From: an uncultured Acinetobacter sp.
Lineage (GTDB): Bacteria; Pseudomonadota; Gammaproteobacteria; Pseudomonadales; Moraxellaceae
Assembly: GCF_947624825.1 (NCBI RefSeq)
Contig: NZ_CANQLZ010000002.1
Coordinates: 45,358 to 109,357 of the forward strand
Direction: 5' to 3'
Length of the DNA stretch: 64,000 nucleotides
The position numbers were made by a program, and so were the translations under genes. This document shows positions 15,634-24,225 of the stretch, piece by piece; the stretch's first letter is position 1; the number at the start of each line of letters is the position of its first letter. The notes beneath the pieces were generated by a model. It searched no databases. It was given only the letters and a program-made list of their open reading frames with translations, and was not told where the DNA came from.

Positions 15634-16677
15634 ATGGCACATTTACTTGAACAAATGGCTTATGTCGGTGAAACCCCTTGGCATGGGCTAGGGAATCAAC
15701 TGAGTCAAAACCAACCAATTGAGGTCTGGGCACAGCAGGCAGGCATGGACTGGCGTATCGAGTCATCCAATGTCAGTTATATGGCACAGAATGAACGTGG
15801 GCAAAGCATCATCATGCCGTATGAAGAACAGCGTGTACTTTACCGTTCTGATACCCATGCACCGTTATCTGTAGTCAGCCAACGCTTTCAGGAAGTCCAA
15901 CCTCGCGAGATCTTAGAGTTCTATCGTGATCTAACTGAACAATCAGGCTTTGAATTGGAAACCGCAGGCGTGCTTAAAGGTGGTAAGAAGTTCTGGGCGC
16001 TGGCACGTACAGGTCAATCTACTGCACTTAAAGGCAAGGATGTCAGTAATGGCTACATTCTGTTGGCAACCGCTTGTGATGGCACCTTGGCAACTACGGC
16101 ACAATTCACTTCCATTCGTGTTGTCTGCAACAACACCTTGGCGATTGCTTTACGTGGTCAGAACAGTAGCGCAGGTGTAGTGAAAGTTCCGCATAGCACC
16201 AAGTTTGATGCAGATAAGGTCAAACAGCAATTGGGTATTTCAGTTCGTGCATGGGATGAACACATGTATGAAATGAAGCAGCTCAGTCAGCGTAAAGTCA
16301 CCCAGTCTGAAGCCGCAGCCTACTTTGATGCGGTATTTAATAACACCACAATGAGCATTGCAGATCAGGAAGAAAATATTATTCAGTTCTACCGTGATGT
16401 TGCAACTCAGGCAGCACAGGCAAATGCCAAGGAAAAAGCTGAGCCAAATGCCAAGGCGATGACTAAAGCAATGGACATGTTTAATGGTCAGGGGCGTGGT
16501 GCAACACTTTCATCGTCTAAGGATACCGCTTACGGATTACTCTGTTCGATTACGGAGTTTATCGATCACGAGCGTCGTGCCATGAGTACAGATCATCGAC
16601 TCGATTCAGCTTGGTTTGGTGCAGGAGCAGCGATCAAGCAACGTGGACTAGAACAGGCTTTACGCATGGTGTCATAG
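15634..16677 (+). CDS. DUF932 family protein
   Basis: This 347-residue protein matches the DUF932 phage/plasmid family (relatives of E. coli YafZ/YfjQ). The opening MAYVGETPWHGLG is a family hallmark, followed by DGTLATTAQFTSIRVVCNNT in the central domain. Ribosome site AAGGAA lies before ATG 15634. DUF932 genes travel with phage-type recombinases and exonucleases on mobile elements, and here the next gene is a YqaJ exonuclease. The biochemical role is unknown; participation in homologous recombination is inferred from neighbours. Confidence 0.85.
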   Translation: MAHLLEQMAYVGETPWHGLGNQLSQNQPIEVWAQQAGMDWRIESSNVSYMAQNERGQSIIMPYEEQRVLYRSDTHAPLSVVSQRFQEVQPREILEFYRDLTEQSGFELETAGVLKGGKKFWALARTGQSTALKGKDVSNGYILLATACDGTLATTAQFTSIRVVCNNTLAIALRGQNSSAGVVKVPHSTKFDADKVKQQLGISVRAWDEHMYEMKQLSQRKVTQSEAAAYFDAVFNNTTMSIADQEENIIQFYRDVATQAAQANAKEKAEPNAKAMTKAMDMFNGQGRGATLSSSKDTAYGLLCSITEFIDHERRAMSTDHRLDSAWFGAGAAIKQRGLEQALRMVS

Positions 16678-16760
16678 CGTAGAAGGTTAAGTTTTTGCAA
16701 TGGAAAGTTAGACCTATCCTTTCGATTCTAAAGATAAATTTACATTTTAAAAATAATTAA

Positions 16761-16786
16761 ACCACATCTTCGGGTGTGGTTTTTTT
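16761..16786 (+). terminator. UUCG-loop intrinsic terminator before the YqaJ gene
   Basis: Stem ACCACATC/GGTGTGGT (16761-16768, 16773-16780) with a TTCG loop is followed by seven T. An alternative exonuclease start at 16787 would lie in the T-run and is therefore unlikely. It separates DUF932 from the exonuclease gene, or attenuates read-through. Confidence 0.75.
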
Positions 16787-16831
16787 ATGCCCTTTATTTG
16801 CCATCACCCATATAAAAATGAGGAATCCAAT

Positions 16832-17872
16832 ATGAATACAGCAATATTAAACCCATCCATTCAACAAGCAAGTAAACCCTTTAATGCTCCAAAATTGTTT
16901 ACAGCAAAACGCTTGGTCAATACCAAAAATATGACTCAATCTGACTGGCTTGAGGTCAGACGACAAGGTGTTGGCAGTAGTGATTGTGCAGCAGCCTGTG
17001 GATTGAATCCCTATATGTCGATGCTCGAACTTTGGATGATCAAGACAGGGCGAGTCAAAAAATCGATTGAAGATGAAAGTTCAGGTGTCGCTCCACTATA
17101 TTGGGGTAAGCAGCTAGAGCCATTGGTCGCTGAGTACTACAGCATGCATACCAATAACAAGGTACGCAGAATCAATGCAGTGCTTCAGCATCCAGATCCT
17201 GATAAACATTTTATGCTTGCCAATCTGGACTACTCCGTTGTGGGTAGCAATGAAGTCCAAATTCTGGAATGCAAAACAGCAGGTGAGTACGGCGCAAAAC
17301 TTTGGCGAGATGGAGTACCTTTATACGTACTGTGTCAGGTGCAGCATCAACTTGCAGTGACAGGCAAACGAGCAGCACATGTTTGTGTGCTGATCTGTGG
17401 GCATGAAACCAAAATTTTCAAAGTGACGCGCTCCGAATCCGTGATCAAACATATCATCAATGCCGAACGTTACTTCTGGGAGTGTGTGGAAAAAGATACA
17501 CCACCTGATGTAGATGCCAGTGAATCGGCAGCTAAAGCCATACAGCAGCTCTATCCACAACATATTCCGTTGACTGTTGAAGACTTGAGTCATAACGAAC
17601 AAGCCAATCAATTGTTTGCTCAACTGATCCAGGAAAAACTTCAGATTGAAAAACATCAAAACAACTTTGATGAAACTAAGCATCAAATCCAGATGTTGAT
17701 GAGGGATGCTGAACGAGCAACCTTTGCCAATGGTTCAGTGACGTGGAAGAAATCCAAAGATTCAATCAGTTTAGACAGCAAAGCCTTACTCAAACTTCAT
17801 CCTGAAATGCTTGAGCAGTTTCCACAAAGTAAAGCTGGGACGCGACGTTTTCAGATTTATACCGATGACTGA
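16832..17872 (+). CDS. YqaJ-type viral exonuclease/recombinase
   Basis: This 346-residue protein has the YqaJ (lambda exonuclease-like) domain: RRQGVGSSDCAAACGLNPY, YWGKQLEPLVAEYY, then catalytic LDY and ECKT (PD-(D/E)XK type Asp and Glu-x-Lys), and CQVQHQLAVTG. Such enzymes resect double-stranded DNA 5'-to-3' for single-strand annealing recombination. The C-terminal ~100 residues are helical. ATG 16832 has ribosome site GAGGAA; an in-frame ATG at 16787 falls in a terminator T-run. No Bet/RecT-type annealase is recognised next to it, which is unusual. The following Gp3-like gene or DUF932 may fill a partner role. Confidence 0.87.
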   Translation: MNTAILNPSIQQASKPFNAPKLFTAKRLVNTKNMTQSDWLEVRRQGVGSSDCAAACGLNPYMSMLELWMIKTGRVKKSIEDESSGVAPLYWGKQLEPLVAEYYSMHTNNKVRRINAVLQHPDPDKHFMLANLDYSVVGSNEVQILECKTAGEYGAKLWRDGVPLYVLCQVQHQLAVTGKRAAHVCVLICGHETKIFKVTRSESVIKHIINAERYFWECVEKDTPPDVDASESAAKAIQQLYPQHIPLTVEDLSHNEQANQLFAQLIQEKLQIEKHQNNFDETKHQIQMLMRDAERATFANGSVTWKKSKDSISLDSKALLKLHPEMLEQFPQSKAGTRRFQIYTDD

Positions 17873-17926
17873 ATCCATCACATCGATATTTCTAATCTTC
17901 CAAAAAGCGCAAAAAACCACCCCGAT

Positions 17927-17951
17927 CCACCGACTCCCGAAGGAGCGGTGG
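17927..17951. other. CGAA-loop hairpin upstream of the Gp3-like gene
   Basis: CCACCG-a-CTCC, loop CGAA, GGAG-CGGTGG form a 10-pair stem with one bulged base. No T-run follows, so a terminator is unlikely. It lies 105 bases before ATG 18056 and may be an RNA regulatory element or protein site. Confidence 0.55.
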
Positions 17952-18055
17952 ACTAATAATGGCGGTCTTTGCATTTCATCTGATCTTTAAACAGTTTTGT
18001 ATTTGTTTACATAACAAAGGGTCAACAGTAAAATTTTATTTAGAGAACAAACAGC

Positions 18056-18991
18056 ATGATTAAAGGTTTAGCGATTACACCACCGATCCTTGGACGTATC
18101 AGTATTGGTAAAGTTGTTGAAAAGAACGGTAAACGACTGCCTGAAAAGGACGACCAATTTACCATTACCAGTCAAATTCAAAGCAAGGATGGGTGGATCA
18201 AACATCCACTCGATGAGCAGTTACGCAGTAAAGCACCGAATCAAAAACTCCGTACCATTCCAGTACGGATGATTTTTAATGATCCAGAACTGAATCTAAG
18301 GGCAGAGTACACCTTATTTGATCGACAAACAGGACGACCTGTTTGTGTAGGCAATGGAGAAACATGCCAGCGCCTCACTAATCAAGGCGTAGAACAACAT
18401 TTCTGTCCCTCACCTGATTTATGTCCTTTAGCTCAAGGAGGCAATTGCAAGCCCTATGGTCGACTGCATGTTAATTTAGATGAGTCGGATGAACTGGGAA
18501 CATTTATCTTTAGAACCACTGGCTTTAACAGTATCCGTACCTTGGCTGCACGGCTCAGCTACTACCATGCTGCATCGAATAGTTTGCTGTCATGCTTGCC
18601 ACTGCAATTAACACTACGAGGAAAATCAACCACACAAAGCTATCGTACCCCCGTGTATTACGTGGATCTGACTTTACGTGAGGGGATTCATTTACAGGAT
18701 GCGATTCAAACAGCCAAGGAGATTGATCAGCAAAGTAAAGCAGCGGGGTTTAATCAAAGTGCGCTTGATCAGATGGCACGGCAAGGCTTTGCCAATGCGA
18801 AGTTCGAGGTGAATGTAGAGGAAGGATTGGATGTGGTAGAGGAGTTTTATTTCGATGAGGGTGGAAATTCTGAAGTTGAGCAAGCTCAGCCTAGTTCAAA
18901 AGCCAAAGCTAAGCCTAAATTCAATCAAGGGGATGGGTTTGTACAGGATATTCATAAAGGCTTACAGGGGAGTGTGAGGGCGGTGAATTAA
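18056..18991 (+). CDS. Gp3-like recombination directionality factor-type protein
   Basis: This 311-residue protein resembles the family often annotated as 'hydrolase or metal-binding protein' / phage recombination directionality factor (Gp3-like). It opens MIKGLAITPPILGRISIGKV and has a four-Cys cluster CPSPDLCPLAQGGNC after an upstream GNGETC, probably a metal site. FRTTGFNSIRTLAARLSYYH is a family stretch. The C-terminal ~60 residues are acidic then Lys-rich and probably disordered. It is the third member of the recombination module, followed by a terminator. Role in recombination is inferred. The integrase here is a tyrosine type, so a true phiC31-style RDF role is not expected. Confidence 0.72.
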   Translation: MIKGLAITPPILGRISIGKVVEKNGKRLPEKDDQFTITSQIQSKDGWIKHPLDEQLRSKAPNQKLRTIPVRMIFNDPELNLRAEYTLFDRQTGRPVCVGNGETCQRLTNQGVEQHFCPSPDLCPLAQGGNCKPYGRLHVNLDESDELGTFIFRTTGFNSIRTLAARLSYYHAASNSLLSCLPLQLTLRGKSTTQSYRTPVYYVDLTLREGIHLQDAIQTAKEIDQQSKAAGFNQSALDQMARQGFANAKFEVNVEEGLDVVEEFYFDEGGNSEVEQAQPSSKAKAKPKFNQGDGFVQDIHKGLQGSVRAVN

Positions 18992-19014
18992 ATATTTAAA
19001 AAATATAATTTTTT

Positions 19015-19040
19015 AAGGAACAAACGTTCCTTATTTTTTT
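19015..19040 (+). terminator. Intrinsic terminator after the recombination module
   Basis: Stem AAGGAAC/GTTCCTT (19015-19021, 19026-19032) with loop AAAC is followed by A then seven T. It ends the transcript of the Gp3-like gene and separates it from the three-gene operon. Confidence 0.8.
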
Positions 19041-19100
19041 GTTTTTCTGTGTGAAAAATATTAGAATTTCACTAAGGGGTTAAATAATTGAAATTGGAAA

Positions 19101-20192
19101 ATGGTCAAGCAAGCAGATTTGGAAATAGATGAAACACATGAATTCTCTCGTGAGGACTTAGTTAGTAAAATTAAGCTATGTGAGAGTAGAAGAATTGATT
19201 TAGATGTTTTAGATGAAATTTATTCTGAAGTAGGGATTTATGCTGCACATCGATGGTTATCATTACAAGCCGAAGCAAAAGTTTGTAGTGATAAATTAGC
19301 TAAAAAGCTTGATAAAAAAATAGATATTTTACTGAAAAATCATATTTTTTTTGATAATAAACTAGTTATGGTTTATGACCAACTAACTACAGATGATGTT
19401 GAATTATTCACTGAGGGTATGATTGAGCTTTTTGGTAATAATACCGCTTTTGATGATTCCTCATATATCGCCAATGGTTGTTATGAGGTTTCTGATTCAA
19501 TCGTACTTTATAACTTTAAGATATATAGAGAAATTCAGGAAAGAAAAGAGCTTACTGCAAAAGACCTAGGAGAGAAGGCGTTAGAGGTTCTTGATAAATA
19601 TAATAGAATTGTTGGTTATAGTCCAATATCAGTTGACTGTTTTGATGCTGTAATAATAGATGGTCTAAATAAAAGATTAATCTTGCAATTAGATCTTGGA
19701 AGTATTGTTTTAGCTAATGCTGTTGATAAATTTTTTCATGACTTTCGAACAGCACTTAATGATGCATTTGTAAAAGTAGGCGTCAAGAACTGTCGTATTC
19801 CTGAGAAAACAGAATTTGTAAATCTTTATGGCAGTATTCAGAACTATTATGATAATCCTGAGGGAGAAGTGACTGATGCATCGTTTTCGACTTCTAAAAA
19901 CAACCATCGTGAGTATATTAAAGAAGAGGCTAGAGATATCAGAAAAGCAGACTATCATAGCAATGGGAAATTAGCTGAGGAAAGGTTTGGAGGAAAAATA
20001 AGACCTTATCGTATCAGTAAACGATTTGAGCGTATTTTAAATACTTGGCCTCAAGTTTATGTTGGTGTTCATCATAGATATTTTGCTAATGATAAATCTG
20101 GCTTTAAAAGTCTATACCAAGCTCATATTTTTGATATCAAATCACGTGAAGATTATGATTTTATTATAGAAAAAATTTTAGCAAATAGATAA
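19101..20192 (+). CDS. Unrecognised protein, gene 1 of putative defence operon
   Basis: I do not recognise this 363-residue protein. It begins with an acidic helical region (EIDETHEFSREDLVSKIKLC), has a central part with YSPISVDCFDAVIIDGLN then LILQLDLGSIVLANAVDKFF, and a basic C-terminal half including GKLAEERFGGKIRPYRISKR. No membrane segment or signal is seen. Codons are more AT-rich than in the flanking recombination and hsd genes. Gene 2 starts 5 bases after its stop, and gene 3 overlaps gene 2, so the three form one operon. Because gene 3 looks like a nuclease and the flanks are restriction systems, an antiphage or effector-control role is proposed by context only. Confidence 0.7.
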   Translation: MVKQADLEIDETHEFSREDLVSKIKLCESRRIDLDVLDEIYSEVGIYAAHRWLSLQAEAKVCSDKLAKKLDKKIDILLKNHIFFDNKLVMVYDQLTTDDVELFTEGMIELFGNNTAFDDSSYIANGCYEVSDSIVLYNFKIYREIQERKELTAKDLGEKALEVLDKYNRIVGYSPISVDCFDAVIIDGLNKRLILQLDLGSIVLANAVDKFFHDFRTALNDAFVKVGVKNCRIPEKTEFVNLYGSIQNYYDNPEGEVTDASFSTSKNNHREYIKEEARDIRKADYHSNGKLAEERFGGKIRPYRISKRFERILNTWPQVYVGVHHRYFANDKSGFKSLYQAHIFDIKSREDYDFIIEKILANR

Positions 20193-20197
20193 AAATT

Positions 20198-20641
20198 ATG
20201 AATAATATTCAAAAAGGAAATTATTTTTATAAGATTATTGAGTGTCGGAGTTTTTCTGAATTTCCCGATGTTAAAAGCGGTTGTCTTTCGATTTTAGATT
20301 ATTTAATGATTGCAGGTAGAGATCAAGAAGTAACTTTTTATTTTGATGAGCTACGCGAAAAAGTAGATGAACGAGTAAGTGATAATGACTTTATTTTAAG
20401 CGTTTTTTATTTAACTCGTTCTGATGTACAAGTGCTAGAACAGTCATTTTCTGCATGGCATTCTTTAAGTGGATTTAGAAAAAAGGTGAAAAAAGAATTA
20501 GTAAATAAAATGATAAAAAGTAAAGAATTTTCTCATCCATTTTCAGGCGAGCAATTAACAGAAAAAGAGTTTTATGATGCAGTAATACCATATTTTGTTG
20601 TTACCCAGTTTTTCTTGGATCACAAAAATGACAAAATTTAA
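20198..20641 (+). CDS. Unrecognised small protein, gene 2 of putative defence operon
   Basis: This 147-residue soluble protein has no family I can name. It has an N-terminal alpha/beta-like half (YFYKIIECRSFSEFPDVK, SILDYLMIAGRDQEVTFYF) and a Lys-rich C-terminal half (SGFRKKVKKELVNKMIKSKE). The ribosome site is weak, and its start 5 bases after gene 1 suggests translational coupling. The last 14 bases overlap the start of the nuclease-like gene. A small partner or antitoxin-like role is possible given size and order, but nothing in the sequence proves it. Confidence 0.65.
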   Translation: MNNIQKGNYFYKIIECRSFSEFPDVKSGCLSILDYLMIAGRDQEVTFYFDELREKVDERVSDNDFILSVFYLTRSDVQVLEQSFSAWHSLSGFRKKVKKELVNKMIKSKEFSHPFSGEQLTEKEFYDAVIPYFVVTQFFLDHKNDKI

Positions 20642-21329
20642 CTTAAATAATGATCAAGTGTCAAAGTTATATCAGGTCAAAAACATTGAATCTCAAGATG
20701 ATTTTCTATTGTTGTTAGAAAATGCATTGGTCGATTCTTCGAGACGAATTTGTACTAGTCGAAAAAAAAATACTCTCGCAAAAAATTTTACTAAGCTATG
20801 TGAATCTGCAAAAAATGGTTTTAGTGATTCTAAAGGATTAAAAAGTCATATCAAGCTTTTAGAAAAAGTATTGGAAGATGATATTACTTGCCGAATAGTA
20901 GAGCACCTTGATTTACAAGGTTTTCATGCAAGTCACGAATCAGACCATAATGGGCACGTAGATATTTTGGTGCAGACTGATGATAAAGTTTATACATGGT
21001 TAGGCGAGGCAAAGTTATACAAAGGGAGTCGATATAGTGAAAAAGGTTTATATCAATTAGTTAGTGATTATTCGACTGGTGCGGAAAATGAAAGCGGTGG
21101 AGTTCTTTTATATCTGAATGAAACTCGTTTACAGGTGAAAGAAATCATGAATGAATGGCAATCACATTTAACGAATCTTTCAGTAGATCTGACTAATAGG
21201 TTAGAAGGGCTGACTTTTGAACCTAAGAAAGGAACGAGCGCAATATTTTACACTAATCACATTCATCATCGTTCAGGTGATCCATACCGTATAAGACATT
21301 GTTGTTTGGATATTCGTGCTGAATTTTAA
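20628..21329 (+). CDS. PD-(D/E)XK nuclease-like protein, gene 3 of putative defence operon
   Basis: ATG 20628 (MTKFNLNNDQ) gives 233 residues and overlaps gene 2 by 14 bases. An earlier frame start at 20595 is less likely. The signature is GHVDIL (Asp112) followed 15 residues later by GEAK (Glu127, Lys129), then YQLVSDYS with Gln143. This is the D...ExK...Q pattern of PD-(D/E)XK restriction-like nucleases. An N-terminal helical segment of ~100 residues precedes it, and the C terminus is Cys/His-containing (HIHHRSGDPYRIRHCC). It resembles restriction or repair nucleases in general, but no exact family is recognised. Substrate is unknown. Confidence 0.68.
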   Translation: MTKFNLNNDQVSKLYQVKNIESQDDFLLLLENALVDSSRRICTSRKKNTLAKNFTKLCESAKNGFSDSKGLKSHIKLLEKVLEDDITCRIVEHLDLQGFHASHESDHNGHVDILVQTDDKVYTWLGEAKLYKGSRYSEKGLYQLVSDYSTGAENESGGVLLYLNETRLQVKEIMNEWQSHLTNLSVDLTNRLEGLTFEPKKGTSAIFYTNHIHHRSGDPYRIRHCCLDIRAEF

Positions 21330-21416
21330 ACTCCCTCATTATTTTTTGAAGTCCGTTTTAGAAGATAAGTAATGGGTTGAGAACGCTTCCAAAATCAACG
21401 AGAATACAAGTAACAT

Positions 21417-21450
21417 AAGCCTTCGTGACATAAAGGCTTTAACTTTTTTA
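21417..21450 (+). terminator. Weak terminator-like hairpin before hsdM
   Basis: AAGCC (21417-21421) pairs with GGCTT (21435-21439), and a T-run follows at about 21444-21449. The five-pair stem and long loop make it weak. It would end the three-gene operon just before the type I restriction operon. Confidence 0.35.
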
Positions 21451-21467
21451 AGAACTGTAGACAACCT

Positions 21468-24224
21468 ATGAACAAGCAACAACTCGCTTCCAAAATTTGG
21501 GATTCCGCAAACAAAATGCGCTCAAAAATTGAGGCAAATGAATATAAAGACTATATCTTAGGGTTCATGTTCTACAAATTTCTATCAGACAAAGAGCAAG
21601 CTTTTTTAGAAGCCAATGACTTTAGTCAGGCAGATATTGAAACACTCACTGAAGAAGACCTAGAAACGGTTGAATTTATTAAAGATGGTATAGGTTATTT
21701 TATTGCCTATGACAATCTGTTTTCGACATGGTTGAAAAAAGGCAATGATTTTAACGTTGCCAATGTCCGTGATGCACTTTCTGCTTTTTCACGTTTAATC
21801 AGTCCATCACATAAAAAAGTATTCGATGGTATTTTTAAAACGCTGGAAACAGGTCTAAGTAAATTGGGTGATAACTCAAACAGTCAAACCAAAGCCATCA
21901 GTGATTTATTGCAATTGATCAAAGTTATTCCAATGAATAATAAGCAAGACTATGATGTACTTGGTTTTATTTATGAATATTTAATTGGTTCTTTTGCTGC
22001 CAATGCAGGAAAGAAAGCAGGTGAGTTTTATACACCGCATGAAGTGTCGGTGTTAATGTCTGAAATCATTGCGCATCATTTAAAAGATCAAGAAGAAATC
22101 AAAATTTACGATCCAACGAGTGGATCGGGGTCATTGCTAATTAACATTGGTAGTTCAGTTGCCAAGCATGTCAATGATGAAAATAAAATCAAATATTACG
22201 CACAAGAGTTAAAGGAAAATACCTATAACTTAACCCGTATGAATTTGGTGATGCGTGGCATTCTGCCAGCCAATATTGTTGCTCGTAATGCCGACACCTT
22301 AGAGGATGATTGGCCGTATTTTGATGACAATGATCCGATCAATACCTATGAGCCATTGTATGTCGATGCCGTGGTGTCTAATCCACCGTACTCGCAAGCG
22401 TGGGATCCTGCAAATAAAGAATCTGATCCACGTTATTCACGTTTTGGTTTAGCACCAAAAACTAAAGCTGACTATGCGTTTCTACTGCATGATCTATATC
22501 ACTTAAAACCTGATGGCATCATGGCGATTGTTCTGCCACACGGCGTATTGTTCCGTGGTGGTGAAGAGGAGCGTATCCGTAAAAACTTGCTTGAAAATAA
22601 GCATATTGATGCAATCATTGGGTTACCTGCCAATATCTTCTTTGGTACAGGTATTCCAACTGTGATCATTATTTTAAAACAACGTCGCCAAAGAAGTGAT
22701 GTTCTTATTGTTGATGCCTCCAAAGGTTTTATTAAAGTTGGTAAAAACAACCATCTACAAGCATCGAATATCAAGAAAATTGTTGATGCTGTTGTACAGC
22801 GTAAAGATATTGAGCAATTTTCTAAATTGGTCAGTTTGGAAGAAATTCGTGAGCAAGGCTATAACTTAAATATTCCACGTTATGTAGACTCGTCTGCAAC
22901 AGCAGAAACTTGGGATATTTATGCCACCATGTTTGGGGGTATTCCGAAAAAAGAAATTGATGCTTATGCCGAGTATTGGAAGGCATTCCCTCAGTTACGC
23001 CAAGACTTATTTACTGACAGCGACACACCTTATGTCGATTTAGCCACGACAGAAATCAGTAACGCTATTTATCAGCATGCCAATGTTCAAACATTTAAAA
23101 CGCAATTTAATACTGCTTTTGCTAATTTCCATGATTATTTAAAAGCTGAGTTGATTGGCAAAATGCAGACTTTGCATATTGCACAACAGGAAAATGTTTT
23201 AAGTCAGGATATTTTCAAGCGTCTGGAAAATATTCCTCTAGTTGACAAATATCAAGCCTATCAAGCTTTAGATGATCAATGGCAAAGCATCGCAGGGGAT
23301 TTGGAGATTATTCAGTCTGAAGGTTTAACCGCTGCCAAGATTGTGAATCCGAATATCGTCATTAAAAAGAAAGATGGTAAAGAACAGGAAGTTCAAGACG
23401 GTTGGGTGGGTTATGTGTTGCCATTTGATTTGGTACAACAGCATTTACTCATTGACGAACTCACCGCTTTGCAAAGTAAAGAACGAGCTTTAACTGAAGC
23501 AAGTGCTGAAATTGAAGCGATTATGGACTCGTTGTCTGAGGAAGAAAAAGACACTTTATTGAATGATGCCAATGACGCTTTTGTCACAGCAGAGATTAGC
23601 AAAGCGTTGAAACAGGCTTTTGAAGATATTGAAACGCCTGAAATTCGTGCGATCAATGAATTGTTAGTATTGCTTGCAAATAAAGCCAAAAAGCCTGAGC
23701 AGGAACAGTTTGTACAGGCACATCCTGAAGTGCAATGGGCGAAGGTTGAAGCGAATAAAAACGGCACATTTGCTGTAGCCAAAGTCAAAGCCTATTTAAA
23801 AACGTTACAGGCGAATTTTACTTTTGCGGAAGACTCTCTGGAAGCGAAGTTGTTCCAAGTGGAAGATTTGCTTGCACAGGAAAAAGAGTTGAAAGCTGAG
23901 ATTAAAGCCGATGCTAATGCTTTGCATTTGTTAACCAAAACCACGATTGAAGCCTTGCAGGATTCACAAGTTTTGGAGTTGCTTGAAGCGAAGTGGGTAC
24001 AACCGATTGTGTCTGCGATTTTAGCGTTGCCGAATGAAGTGATTGAGCATTTGATTGATGTGGTGCAGGCTTTGGCAGATAAGTATGCAGTGACTTATAC
24101 CGAAACGACGCAAAAGCTGACTGAAGCGGAAAATAGTCTTGCAGACCTGATAGATGATTTGACGGGTGATGATTTTGATATGCAAGGTTTGGCACAGTTT
24201 CAGACTTTGTTAAAAGGGGCGTAA
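21468..24224 (+). CDS. hsdM: Type I restriction-modification methyltransferase subunit
   Basis: This 918-residue HsdM is the adenine N6 methyltransferase subunit of a type I system. It opens with the HsdM N-terminal helical domain (LASKIWDSANKMRSKIEANE, YKDYILGFMFYKFLSD). SAM motif I is YDPTSGSGSLL (~214-224) and catalytic motif IV NPPY (~305-308). It is much longer than typical (~500-550 residues). The extra ~400 C-terminal residues are helical, acidic and probably coiled coil (LTEASAEIEAIMDSLSEEEK), a form seen in some type I systems. The GTG-start hsdS follows one base after the stop, giving translational coupling. Both catalytic motifs are intact. Confidence 0.93.
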   Translation: MNKQQLASKIWDSANKMRSKIEANEYKDYILGFMFYKFLSDKEQAFLEANDFSQADIETLTEEDLETVEFIKDGIGYFIAYDNLFSTWLKKGNDFNVANVRDALSAFSRLISPSHKKVFDGIFKTLETGLSKLGDNSNSQTKAISDLLQLIKVIPMNNKQDYDVLGFIYEYLIGSFAANAGKKAGEFYTPHEVSVLMSEIIAHHLKDQEEIKIYDPTSGSGSLLINIGSSVAKHVNDENKIKYYAQELKENTYNLTRMNLVMRGILPANIVARNADTLEDDWPYFDDNDPINTYEPLYVDAVVSNPPYSQAWDPANKESDPRYSRFGLAPKTKADYAFLLHDLYHLKPDGIMAIVLPHGVLFRGGEEERIRKNLLENKHIDAIIGLPANIFFGTGIPTVIIILKQRRQRSDVLIVDASKGFIKVGKNNHLQASNIKKIVDAVVQRKDIEQFSKLVSLEEIREQGYNLNIPRYVDSSATAETWDIYATMFGGIPKKEIDAYAEYWKAFPQLRQDLFTDSDTPYVDLATTEISNAIYQHANVQTFKTQFNTAFANFHDYLKAELIGKMQTLHIAQQENVLSQDIFKRLENIPLVDKYQAYQALDDQWQSIAGDLEIIQSEGLTAAKIVNPNIVIKKKDGKEQEVQDGWVGYVLPFDLVQQHLLIDELTALQSKERALTEASAEIEAIMDSLSEEEKDTLLNDANDAFVTAEISKALKQAFEDIETPEIRAINELLVLLANKAKKPEQEQFVQAHPEVQWAKVEANKNGTFAVAKVKAYLKTLQANFTFAEDSLEAKLFQVEDLLAQEKELKAEIKADANALHLLTKTTIEALQDSQVLELLEAKWVQPIVSAILALPNEVIEHLIDVVQALADKYAVTYTETTQKLTEAENSLADLIDDLTGDDFDMQGLAQFQTLLKGA

Positions 24225-24225
24225 T

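Noticed and set aside
16787..16831. ATG 16787 as start of the YqaJ exonuclease
   Set aside because: It lies at the end of a terminator T-run, and a good ribosome site precedes ATG 16832.
20198..21329. Classical toxin-antitoxin reading of genes 2 and 3
   Set aside because: The sizes and overlap would allow it, but the nuclease belongs to a PD-(D/E)XK type unlike common toxins, and gene 1 is clearly part of the unit.
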